The notes beneath the pieces were generated by a model. The model saw only the letters and a list, made by a program, of their open reading frames with translations, was not told the origin of the DNA and ran no database searches. The translations under genes and the position numbers were made by a program. Below are positions 40,166 through 50,593 of a DNA stretch of 64,000 nt, one piece after another. The stretch is from Rhynchopus euleeides (Eukaryota > Euglenozoa > Diplonemea > Diplonemida > Diplonemidae), in contig OY723282.1 of assembly GCA_963210315.1 (NCBI GenBank), positions 1,798,001 to 1,862,000 on the forward strand, read 5' to 3'. How positions within the stretch are numbered: the stretch's first letter is position 1; every line of letters starts with the position of its first letter.

Positions 40166-40952
40166 TTTGCCCGGCTTCGGTCCAGCACTGCAAAGTTGGA
40201 TAATTCGCTACCGGCAAACGTATGTTGGATGTGGAGAACCCGTGGTGGTGGTGGTGGTGGTGGATGCCGATGTATTTTTTGCTCGGTCGGCGGCGCCATT
40301 ACCCGAGGGAAACTTCCTGTGCCTTACTGCTGGATCTTGCAACCACAATCACACCACTTCATCCTTTAGACCGGGTGTGCGGTAGCCACAACTGCAAAGT
40401 AAAAAAATTATCCATGTGGCGGCTCTTGCGTTCCAAACCCGAAAAACCGAAACCCAGCAAAGTAAGAACGGTCACGATCCCCCCCCTCCGCCCACGCTTT
40501 AACACAGAGCGACACCTCCACCCTACCCCTTCAGTGGTTGGTTTGTTTTCACGTTTTGCTGCCACTTCATGACCCAAGGTCACTGATTCCCACGTCGCGC
40601 TACAACTGGTTGTAGTGTCGCCTCGTTGTTCATCTAGCTTCGGAGTCAAGGTCAGAGAGAAGTACCTTGTGCGGCTCAGTTTCTTTTCTGCGCACGCGGA
40701 TGGGTTGCCTGATCACGTTTGCTGTGACTTCACGATCCAGCAGCACAGGCATTTATATTTAGCTCGGCGGAGCCAACTGGGGAAACGTTCTGTGCCTTTA
40801 GCTGGATCGTGCGGCCCCACTCACACCACTTCATCAGACCGGGGAGTGGTGCGCACAGTGGGGGTCTGTGTTCCAACAAAAAATACTTTTCGGCAGTAGT
40901 TGGTGTGTTGTCTCGTTTGCTGTCACTTTACGATCCAGCGGGGACACGATAG
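40166..40952. other. unassigned, with a diverged duplicate
   Basis: TGCTCGGTCGGCGGCGCCA to CACCACTTCATCCTTTAGACCGGG (about 40278-40373) and TAGCTCGGCGGAGCCAACT to CACCACTTCATCAGACCGGG (about 40760-40842) are diverged copies of one unit. A (GGT)n tract is at 40242-40262. No gene is seen. Confidence 0.4.
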
Positions 40953-41110
40953 TTCTGGGGTTGTGTTCACACCGCAGGAAGCTTTGCCATGCAGATGATG
41001 CAGGACACACCACACCCGCAGCAGGCGTGTGGGGGTGCTCTCGCGATCGGCGAATACCCGCCGGATCTTCTCTCCCCGTTTGATCCCCTTACTGATTTGC
41101 AGATGCAAAG
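40953..41110 (+). repeat. dispersed repeat R3, copy 2
   Basis: Carries the same landmark blocks as copy 1 (GCAGATGATGCAGG, CACACCCGCAGCAGGCGTGT, CTGATTTGCAG). Confidence 0.6.
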
Positions 41111-41326
41111 TTTCGTGCGATCGCCAACAGGAACCGCGTGCCCGTTTCGGTGATAATGAACCACCCACACCCACACCCCACGAGTCAACACCCATCATCC
41201 CGTGAGGACACGTTCTTTTATGCTCCGCCTCACGTCAAAGCGGTGGGGGGCGGTGTCCGGCATGTCCATATCCCATCCGGGCGAGTCTGAGAGGGTTTTT
41301 CGGGACTGCCCTCGGGGGGGGGGGGG

Positions 41327-42675
41327 TAGGGGTGGGTATACCCCCCCCCTATACGCGTGAGAAAATAACATTTTTCGGGAACACCAAAAAGTACCTCAGA
41401 AAGCCATGTAAAGGGTGCCAATGTGCCCAGATCGTCCCAAAAGTGTTTTGTGGTGGAGATTTCACCACCAGATCAACCTCAGTGCTGATATTTTGGCATT
41501 CTAAAAAATTTGCCCATCGGTGGTTCCTACGGTGCCCCCCGGATAGGCACTGCACACTCACTCACACCCCTTCACATGGCTAGTGCCACCCCACAAGCCT
41601 GTTACCAAGAAAATATCACCCTCGGGAACCAGCTCGCGCAGACTGTAGAACGAGGCTACTCCCGCATGCCAGATTCTCTCGCAATCGACACTCTTCTCCA
41701 TGACGACATGCTGCCTGTGTTGAGCGCCGCACTGTGCCACAGTTGAACTCAGTCACTTCTGAAAACTCATCTTCGCGAAGAACTGGGCGCTCCTGGTGAG
41801 ATATTAGCAGCTGAGGCGCAATCATTTCGATAGGCTCAAGGCACGCCTCCAAACCCTCACGAAATTCAAAGTCCAAACACCTGCCTGCCAGCATGGGAAC
41901 CAATGCCTGGCTGCGCACACTGCAGCACTGTCAACAGAAGGAATGCACAGACACGCAGCAGGTGAACTGAGTTACTATGCACAAATTTGCTGAATTCGAA
42001 GCAAATGACGAGGAGGCTTTTGCAAACCACCCGAATCGATGGAAGTCATTCCTGTGACACCTGGCTCTGTTGAGGGGCGTGATAGACGAATTGCCCATCA
42101 GGCGAGGCACAGGCGCGCCCTGAAGCGCAATCGTATTGACGAGCTTCGGGTGCTCTGTGAAAGAAATATACTGGCTGTGAATACCGACAGCCATCTGATT
42201 TTTCAGCAGGGCTCCACGCAGGATAACAAGACCATACAGGCCCATACCTGTCGGGATATGCACATCGAGATCAATCCATACAGGCAATCTGTGCCTATCC
42301 AGGCCTGTACAGGCCAAGGCACGCCTATACGTGCATGTAATTCGCGCAAAAATCAGTGGGACAGGGGCACAATCGTCGAAACTCGTGTCCGGGCAATTTC
42401 CGACACCCCCTTCACCACGCCTACCCCGTATTGTGCCAGCAAAAGGGCGTGTCCAGCAAACAGAGGTGGGCCTACGGTACCACCAGGAACCACCGGTGGG
42501 CAAATTTTCCGGAACCCCAAAAAACACCCCATAAGGCCCCACAAATGGTGTTGGTGGCCTCAGGATATCATTCTGGCACCCTTTGGGGTCGGTGCGTGTG
42601 TCAGGTAGGGGCTGAGAGGTGTTTAGAGCGTGTCCTGAAAATACCCATTTTCTCACAGGGGTATACCCGCCCCTA
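41327..42675. mobile_element. TIR element of about 1.35 kb with long imperfect arms
   Basis: Left TAGGGGTGGGTATACCCC is mirrored by GGGGTATACCCGCCCCTA at the right. Inside each end lie inverted relatives of GTGAGAAAATA and of AAATTTGCCCATCGGTGGTTCC (41507-41529 against about 42488-42510). The centre (about 41570-42450) has open frames on both strands that I do not recognise and repeated CAGGCCTGTACAGGCC-like palindromes near 42230-42340. Its right end abuts or overlaps the next TIR element. Confidence 0.5.
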
Positions 42676-44519
42676 GGCATACAGTGCAAACGATAATTAT
42701 TATCGCATACGATAATTATTATCGTACTCCCATTATCGTATATTATCGTATACGATAATATACGATAATGGTGCGATAATTTTTTTGAGATTTTCGGAAA
42801 ACCAGAAATCAGCCCAGAACACATTGAAAAAGTGGTAAAAGTGGAGCCGGAAGCTGCCATTTTTGCTTCTTTGAATTATTGGTGACGGGGGGCTTCACTC
42901 AGAAGTGTAGAATGTCCCTCACAAATGGGTGGCAGACACAACACACATAGTGCCATGACATGCGCAGCACTATGTCTGTCTGGGGCATCCTGTCAATGAA
43001 GCTGGCACCGTTGGAAGAAGTTTCAGGCACAGGGGGGCGGAGAGGTTACAGGATACTGCCACGCACATCCGTGACACTCATTTGCGTGTGCGCTCTCGAC
43101 CCGTGTGTCTATCGCTATGTTGTGACTGCATCGCCATCACCCTCCACAGGAAACACCAGGGATCAAAAAATGTCTCGTCGTCGTAGGATAAAAGACGACA
43201 CAACAACGGAGGATGACGCAGAGGAAGATGATGACGGCGATGACGAGGAAGAGGGCAGTGATGAGGACGAGCCGGACCAGAAACGCCGTCGCGTCACGGG
43301 GGGGAAGGACAAGAAGCCCTCAGCGAAAAAGGCGGCCGTGAAAAAGCCACCCCCAAAGAAGCCAGCAGCGAAGAAGCCAGCCCCCAAGAAGACAGCACCA
43401 AAGCCCGCGGGAAAATCGGAGAGCGCGCAGAAACGCCTGGACACGATAAAACTCAGAAAAACGGTGGAGGAAGCCGCAGACGAGGCTGCTGCCAAGAAGA
43501 GGATCTCCTTGGTAACAGCCTTCGAGATGGCGCTCATCTTCGACCCGGAAACCGTGCTGATGGCTGACTTCGACGACTTCCCCGACATCACAAACCAGCT
43601 GGTGTGGGCCGTGGATTTCCATGCCCTTGCTGACGACGAGTGCTGGGCGGAGTTCACACAGTACCTCAATGCCCCTGCCGAATCCCTGCAGACCGACACC
43701 CCGATTGCGTTCTGGCTGGAGAAGGGGAGGAAGCTGTTCCCCATCCTGGCGCCACATGTGGTGGCTTGGCTCCGCACGCCTGTGTCGGTCACACAGGTCG
43801 ACAGTGTGTTTTCGACGGCAGAGTCCCGCAAGTCCAAGCGGGGGTCGAACATCTCGACGAAGACCTACGCGGATCGTCTGTTCTTGCAGCGGAACGGCGA
43901 CCTCCTCGGCTACTTCGACAAGAGCAACCGGTTCGCAGAAGCCCTCGAAAGGGACTATGTCTCTGATGATTCCTCTGAGGAGGACGAATCCGAGACTGAG
44001 ATGGATATCATTTAGAAGGGGGGATGGGGGGGGGGGGGGGGCGGCGTGCCAGGTCGTCTGTCCGTGATGTGGTTCCTGTGCTGTTCGGTGGGCGGGTGGG
44101 GGGGGGGGGGGATGACGAATTCTGTCTCGATGTCTGATGACATCGAGGGTGTTGAAGGGACTGGGGGGGGGGGGGGGCGATGAATCCTGATGACGGACGA
44201 GTATGTGAAGGAATCTGACGAGGGCAGTGGTGTTCAAGAATAGTGCAACCCAGTAAGTATCGCATACGATAATCCCATTATCGTATACGACCGGATACGA
44301 TAATTATTATCGTATGCGATAACATACGATAATGGGATTATCGTATGCGATAATATACGATAATAATTATCGTATCCGTTCGTATACGATAATGGGATTA
44401 TCGCATCATACGATAATGGATTATCGTATGCGATAATAAATTATCGTATGCGATAATTTTCCGAAAATTATCGTATCTGGTATATGTGCGATAATAATTA
44501 TCGTTTGCACTGTATGCCT
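42673..44519 (+). mobile_element. hAT-like TIR element with GATAATTATTATC arrays and a dimerisation-domain gene
   Basis: The ends are perfect inverted repeats of over 30 bp (CTAGGCATACAGTGCAAACG, continuing through ATAATTATTATCGCA). Arrays of the palindromic motif (ACGATAATTATTATCGTA and variants) fill 42690-42780 and 44257-44500, in both orientations. Between them is one + strand gene with a hAT C-terminal domain. hAT transposases bind subterminal repeats, so element, arrays and protein fit one another. An 8-bp target duplication was not found. Confidence 0.7.
43170..44015 (+). CDS. hAT dimerisation-domain protein with charged N-terminal tail
   Basis: 281 residues from the ATG at 43170; the frame is open back to 42960, and TCCACAG before the ATG could be an acceptor. 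Residues 1-40 are strongly acidic with an RRRR start, and 37-90 are Lys/Pro/Ala-rich like a histone H1 tail and a likely nuclear signal. Residues 112-281 match the C-terminal end of hAT transposases: ALIFDP near 121-126, then the dimerisation block FWLEKGRKLFPILAPHVVAW (181-200), TPVSVTQVDSVFSTAE (203-218) and KTYADRLFLQRN (231-242). The BED finger and the catalytic DDE/RNase H-like region are absent, so it cannot transpose DNA itself. It ends with another acidic tail. It may act as a repressor or cofactor by pairing with a full transposase, or it may be a simple deletion derivative. Confidence 0.72.
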   Translation: MSRRRRIKDDTTTEDDAEEDDDGDDEEEGSDEDEPDQKRRRVTGGKDKKPSAKKAAVKKPPPKKPAAKKPAPKKTAPKPAGKSESAQKRLDTIKLRKTVEEAADEAAAKKRISLVTAFEMALIFDPETVLMADFDDFPDITNQLVWAVDFHALADDECWAEFTQYLNAPAESLQTDTPIAFWLEKGRKLFPILAPHVVAWLRTPVSVTQVDSVFSTAESRKSKRGSNISTKTYADRLFLQRNGDLLGYFDKSNRFAEALERDYVSDDSSEEDESETEMDII

Positions 44520-44959
44520 AGGGGGGGGGGGGGGTTACTCTAGGCCAAGGCGGCTTTCTGTCATAACAATTTCCTTTCTTTCCTTCACGCCTCCCCCACC
44601 TCCCCTCCCCCGATGCACACCCTCCCCACCACCCCGCTTCTGCCCCCGTGCAGGTTTCTGCCGATTGCCGGGAGTGCAGCTCTGTCGAGCAAGAGGTTGG
44701 GGCTGGCTGGGTGGGAAGCTTGTTTCTATCCAATCATCACATGAGGGCGGCCCGTCGCTACCCGGCGAGTCTCTGTCGTGGGGAGGAGGGATGGGTGCGT
44801 TGTCCCTCCATCCCACCGGCTGACGAGCCGTGAATGGAGGTTGCCCGTGCCCCGTGGTCCGGCAGGGTGATGTTGAACGGTTTTGAACGATTTTTGGCCG
44901 TGTTCGTAGCGCTGTCACTATGGCTGAAAGTTGAACACGTGGAACATCAGGAAAAAGAA

Positions 44960-45909
44960 ATCAGTCCTATTCGTGGTCATTTACCCCCCCCCCCCCTTTG
45001 GGTCGCCTGACCGGAAATTTTGGGAAAAGGGGGTAAATTACGGGTCAGGGGGGGGGGTAAATTACCATGTTCTGGGGTGGCCGGTTTTTTTGGTAGGCCA
45101 TGGGGGCGAGAGGGCGCCCAGGGCCTGTGGGTGACCTACCCCGGCATCACCCAGGCCCTCGGGCACTTCGTTCGGCATGATTGGACCTGTCACATGCATG
45201 CGGTGGGGTGTGTGGTGCCTACCTCACAGCCAATTACCCTCCCCTGGCGGCAAAGAGGGGGTAAATTCCCCCCCTTCTGACTGGGTAGTGGGGGTAACTG
45301 GGGGGTAATTTACCCCCCCTTCCAGGCAAAGGGGGGTATATGTGCCACCCCTTTGCCCGGGGAGGGGGTAAATTACCCCCCTGGCCCTCCCCAGTAAAGG
45401 GGGGGTAAATTGCCCCCGCCCTTACTGGGGGGTAATTTACCCCCTTCTCCGGTGGTGGGTAGGGGGGTAAATTACCCCCCTCTCCAGTACAAGGGGGCAA
45501 ATTTACCCTCCCTGCGGGTAAAGGGGTGGCAACTACCCCTTTGGCCTGGGAGGGGGTAAATTACCCCCCAGTAAGAGCGGGAACAAATTACCCCCCCTTT
45601 GCTGGGGAGGGCCAGGGGGGTAATTTACCCCCCTTAGCCTGGTGGGGGGTAAATTTACCCCCTCTTACCAGGTAGGGGGGGTAATTTACCCCCCTACCAG
45701 GCAATGGGGGTGGTAAATTACCCCCCCACCACCCAGCGGAGGGGGTAAATTTACCCCCCGACCAGCCAAAAAATGGGTATTTTCCCCCCACCCCCCCAGC
45801 CAAGGGGGGGGGGGTAAATTACCAAGTTTCTGGGGCCTGAACCCAAAATTTCCGAAAAAGGGGGTAATATAAGGGGGGGGGGGGGTAAATTACCACGAAT
45901 AGGACTGAT
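44960..45909. mobile_element. TIR element of about 950 bp built from GGGGGTAAATTACCCCC palindromes
   Basis: Left ATCAGTCCTATTCGTGG is mirrored at the right by CCACGAATAGGACTGAT, followed inward on both sides by (T)AATTTACCCCC and by a second inverted pair, CCGGAAATTTTGGG / ACCCAAAATTTCCG. The interior holds some 15-20 copies of the palindromic motif in both orientations. Non-coding. Between 44520 and 44959 there is only a G tract and unassigned sequence. Confidence 0.75.
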
Positions 45910-46064
45910 GTATTTTTTTGGCAACGTGGAGGGAGGGAAAAGTGCAGCTGGAAGTTCAACCTCCGTTGTGGCTGCGGCAGCACTCCTCCAAGCAAAAAGA
46001 GTTCAATTGAAACGAAGGGGATTCGTCAACGTTCCGTCGCTGGGTGTGATGTTATTTGGTTTCT

Positions 46065-46290
46065 TTTTACTAGCGACTAGAGCGACGAAGCGTAGCGAAG
46101 TCGCGAAGTAACGAAGGAAATCGTCCGACTGAAGCTTTTGAATTAGCACCTTCATGCCACTTCACAGGGCCTCAACACAGCCTTGAGACAGCAAGTGTGC
46201 GCTCAACAAAAAGTAGCCCGGAACTGTTCTCCCACAGTTGCTGGACAGGGTGTCTACAATAAAGCGAAAGGAGTACGATTTTCGTTGCAA
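46065..46290 (+). repeat. dispersed repeat R2, copy 4 (uninterrupted)
   Basis: Continuous through AGTGTGCGCTCAACAAAAAG, the empty site for the insertion in copy 3. Ends near AAGCGAAAGGAGTACGATT. Confidence 0.7.
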
Positions 46291-46400
46291 TACCCCAGGT
46301 TTTATTATTGCGTGGGAGGTCGTCTTGCTGTGACACCCCCTCTGTGTCACAGCACTGCTGGTGGCGACACGGACCCCCCCGCCCCCCCCCCCCCCCCCCC

Positions 46401-47573
46401 CAGTGTTGGCAAGGTGTATTTTTCCTTTGTATTTTTCAGTGTATTTTTCAATGTATTTTTCGTATTTTTCGTATTTTTCCCAAGGGGGAAAAATACGAAA
46501 AATACAGGGAAAAATACACTGTACTACAGTAGGGCGCACTGGAGATCTGCTGCACACTGCCTCGGGAGCGGTGCAGAGTCCAGGCACAGCGGGCTGTCTG
46601 CACCAATCCTCGCCACCACAGCGGCACGCCCCTGCCGCACACACCTCGGGTGCGGGAGTGCCATCACTCCGGTGTCATTGCACTGCACCGCTGTTCAGGT
46701 TCCACCGGACTGCCGGCTTCCTGCATGAGCAAGGCTCACTTTACAGAGACAGGCGCAACAACTGAAGGCGTCCACTTCCAGCGCGCGGTCACCGAAACAG
46801 CGGGTTCAGCTTTTGGGGATTTTTTGCGGCCGGGTTTTCATGTTCCGCAGCGTATGAAGACTCAACGTCATCATGGGCAGTGTATCAGACGCTGGAGGCT
46901 TGCTTTCATCGAAGGGCGCCTCATCATGTCCCAACTGAACGACCATCCCCGCTGATGTGATACAGCACCAACCGGTGTGGGGACTAGCCTTCGAGTACTT
47001 TCAGGTTGTTCACTGCCGTGGCCTCGGGCTCCGCGCCCCAGACCCCCTGTCATGTGCCTGTCGCGTGACCAAGTCCTTGAGCGTCCGCGACTGTTCATCG
47101 CATCCATTCACACCCAGAAATGCAAGCGATTCCTCGGACGTTATGTCAGAGCTTGACTCTTTCATAGACACCAGCTCCGACATGAGGCTCTTCGGGCGTT
47201 TGGCCCGCGGGACTTCATCGCAGCCGAGCTGTGCTGACGTTCCTGAACACTGCGTGCTGGCAAAGTTCTCCTCGGGCTTGCAGGTTTGCAAGTACTCAAA
47301 GGCAATCCAAGATCCCCTGAATACGGAGTTATTGGTCCAGCAGGGCGACCTGAGGAAGCAACATCCGATGCCTCTCGAAGTGCAATTCGACAGGACTCGT
47401 CAGTTCTGCTGGGGGAAAACGTTCTGCGGCCGTGCATTCGACCCTGGTATGCATCATACCGCGTCTTTTTGTGGTTTGCCCGACCCCCAGCGAGGCCACT
47501 GGTTGAGACGCCTGCAGCGTACTTTTCATGTATTTTTCATGTATTTTTCGTGTATTTTTCGAAAAATACAGTT
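46401..47573. repeat. GTATTTTTC motif arrays bracketing an unassigned segment
   Basis: CAGTGTTGGCAAGG at 46401, a start typical of hAT termini, runs into an array of GTATTTTTC in both orientations to about 46520. A second array lies at about 47518-47573. The segment between has open frames (up to 208 codons) that I do not recognise. The right terminus does not mirror CAGTGTTGG, so element limits are uncertain. Confidence 0.45.
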
Positions 47574-47662
47574 AGGGTACTAATGAATGTTACGGGGCCA
47601 AAATGTTATGAACCGGGACTTCTCAGAAATCGGGAATTTAATTATTTTTAACATTTTTATTT

Positions 47663-48137
47663 TTACTGGGGGGGGGGCAAATACAAGAGTATATGCAAAT
47701 ACAAGGGTATATGCTAATACAAGAGTACTCCAGAAATCGCGATTTTAAAAAGTTCACCGAGCAAATACAAGAGTATACTCTTGTATTTGCATACTAGACT
47801 TTTGAAGAACTTTTATGGGGTTTTCATCGCATTTTGTACTTCCAATGACCTCCCCCAGGCCAGTGGGCCTCCTGTCTGGAGTCGTCACGGTCGGGTGGGA
47901 GTCGCCTCGGGGTGGGAAAGGCCAAGAGGACGCTCGTATTGTCTCTTCGGCGCCGCTGCCCCATGAGGGCCCACCCGGAGGCCACATTTCTAGTATGCAA
48001 ATACAAGAGTATATATACTCTTGTATTTGCATACTAGACAACTTTTCAGCTAAAAAACAATTTTTTGAAAACCCTGAATTACGTAAGCTGGCACGGTGAA
48101 TAGAAGAGTATACCCTTGTATTTGCCCCCCCCAGTAA
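47663..48137. mobile_element. 475-bp TIR element, motif CAAATACAAGAGTATA
   Basis: TTACTGGGGGGG and CCCCCCCCAGTAA form the ends. Each is followed inward by GCAAATACAAGAGTATA or its complement, and perfect palindromes of that motif lie at about 47760-47795 and 47995-48035. Non-coding. Confidence 0.7.
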
Positions 48138-48505
48138 CATTTTCAAAAATGTTATGGGCTTGGCGTTTTTTTGGTGGCTCGGTAGCGAAAATTTCCGTGA
48201 CATTTGCTCCTGCGACCCACACACACCCACCAGCTCTCTGTGGGGCTTGGGTGTAGATTGGTGGCATCAGCGGGCTCCGGCGGAACCCCCCGCTTCTGGT
48301 ACGGAGCGACCGATGACACTGCCCAAGATGATGAGGTGATCTGGAGGACAGTCAGAGCACTCTGCACACTTTCTTCAGGTGCCAGACGGCTGCAGAGGGC
48401 CAGGAGAAGCTCGATGAGCTCGACCGGCAGGGGAGAAAGGGTGCGAGGGTCGGGCTGACCCCCCTTGGGGGTGGACCCCACCCCCCACGCGCCCGATCTA
48501 ACTCA

Positions 48506-48878
48506 ATTACCTGGGACCCCCCGTGTTTAAGTCCCCCCCCTGGAGGCGATTTTCGGCCGGGGGGGACTTAAACACGGGGGGGGCGGACCTAAACACAGGG
48601 GGGGCTTAAACACGGGGGTGGCACAGTGGAGACCAAGAAGACCTCTTCCTCTGCTGTCGTAGGGGGGTAATTCCGGTCCGGATGGACTTTTGGCACCCCA
48701 CTTTTCGACTCAGACAGCACCTGGAGGGCCTAGGGGCCACCTGATGACCCTCCAGACCAGCCCACCCCCGTGTTTAGGTCACCCTGTGTTTAAGTCCCCC
48801 CCCTGCCAGACCCCCAGGGGGGGACTTAAACACGGGGGTAAGGGGGGGGGGACTTATACACGGGGGGTCCCAGGTAAT
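48506..48878. mobile_element. 373-bp TIR element, motif CGTGTTTAAGTCCCCC
   Basis: ATTACCTGGGACCCCCCGTG is mirrored by CACGGGGGGTCCCAGGTAAT at the right. Four or more inverted copies of GTGTTTAAGTCCCCC lie just inside. Non-coding MITE-like element. The 370 bp before it (48138-48505) hold no recognised gene. Confidence 0.75.
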
Positions 48879-50110
48879 AAAAACATGGAATTAAAATGTT
48901 ATGGGAAAATGTTATGATTCCGAGGTCCCGGCGAATTAATTATCTTTATTTATTTTGCCTTGTAACAATCATTAATTTCCCGACTGTACATGTATTTTTT
49001 CAGCACACTTCGATGTGGGCGGAAAGTGTCGCGTGCTTGTTCGTGCCCTTGTGCTCCTCACTCACGACACCATCATCAGCAGGAGTGTGAGTGTGGAAGC
49101 GTCAACGCAAAAAAGAAACCAAAGCAAAAAGTGCCGAACAAAGCGCAGTGACACTTTTCGACGGTCTGTATTTTTCCCGCCAGACCCCTGTATTTATCCA
49201 ACACTGCCCCCCCCCCCCCCCACGAACAATACGAAAAAATGGAGTGAACGGAATCCGATATTTTTGTTCCTTACATCTCATCTCTTTCCCCCAGGCCCCC
49301 CCACTCGTCCCTCACCCTCACCCACCCGCCCACCACCATCACCATCCCGCTCGAAATTGCCCGATGTCCTTCCCCCCACACCCTCCCCGGCGGAGTCCAT
49401 GTCATAGCGGCACATTATGAGCGCGATATTTTTTTGTGCGACCTTCAGCCTCATGAGAAACAAATCCGGGTGACGCACCAAGTCTTTTGACGTGATCCCC
49501 CTTCCGCACCGGATAACTTCTCATGGATGCGTGTGTCGATTGTTCGGGCGCAGCAATGCCAGCGGGTTCTGGGAGTGCACAGTTCTCCATAGTTGCACGC
49601 CAAGGCGAGGGCCGATCTGTGTGGTGTCTATTTTCGCGTTGCACAGTGCAGAGTGTGCCTTTTGTTCCAGCAACACAAGCACGCCTGTTCGCAGCAGGGA
49701 GGGTCCACACCACACTACTGCTCGTGCGCACAGAAGAAGGCCCGGGATCTTGTGGGGTTTGTGCGAAGCAACAGCAGGAAACTGTACGGCGCAGATACAC
49801 AGCCACACGGCGATCTGAGTCTCTCAAAGTACAGATGCACTTCAAGCTGCTCGACTTACAGCAAGGTAACTTGAAAACAGCCTTCCTCGCCACTGTGGAA
49901 CCAAGGGGGTGAGGCGGGGCATGTGCCCGCTATGATGTTCTGATGGATCGTGTCAATCGTCCAGGCGCAGCAGCGACGCAGGGTGTGCACCCTGTGTGTG
50001 TGTGGATCACTTTTCAAGGTGGGTTAACCCTGCACGGGTCCTAGCCCCACCCCTGTGTGTGGGGAGGGGTTTGCATTCTGGCTGAAAGCCGCCAAAAAAA
50101 ATAGCAGCAG
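48879..50110. other. unassigned region
   Basis: Starts with AATGTTATG repeats that resemble 47585-47660. A C tract is at 49207-49221. The segments at about 49520 and 49940 (ATGGAT-GTGT-GATTGT...GGCGCAGCA) are diverged duplicates. No gene is called. Confidence 0.4.
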
Positions 50111-50593
50111 TGGGGTAATCAGGCTGGGGGAAAAAACAACAAATCACAACGAATCACACCCGATCACAACAAATCACAACGCCAAATGTTGTGATTTGTT
50201 GCGATTTGTTGTGGCCAGTTGTGATTTGTTGCGACCAGTTGTGACGACTTGTGACCCTTTTGTGATGAGTTGTGATGAGGTGTGATCTGTTGTGATCTGT
50301 TGTTAAGGGGGTCTTCGCTGGTCGACAAACTTCGACAAACTTCGTCGTTCGTCACATAATTAGGAAAACGGCTGTTTCAGGGGGTTTTTCACCGAAGACG
50401 GCAGTGTTCTGACGACGACGACAGGGGTCTTCGACAAAAACTTCGTCAGCGAAGACCCCCCCCCAAAAATGAATTAAAAACCGGTTTTTCGGGGATTCTC
50501 GCTGTTCGTCACCTGTCGTCAAATTTCGACAAAATTCGACAATTTTCACCTAAACCGACGGAAAATGCACCAAAATGCACCACCCACAGCCTG

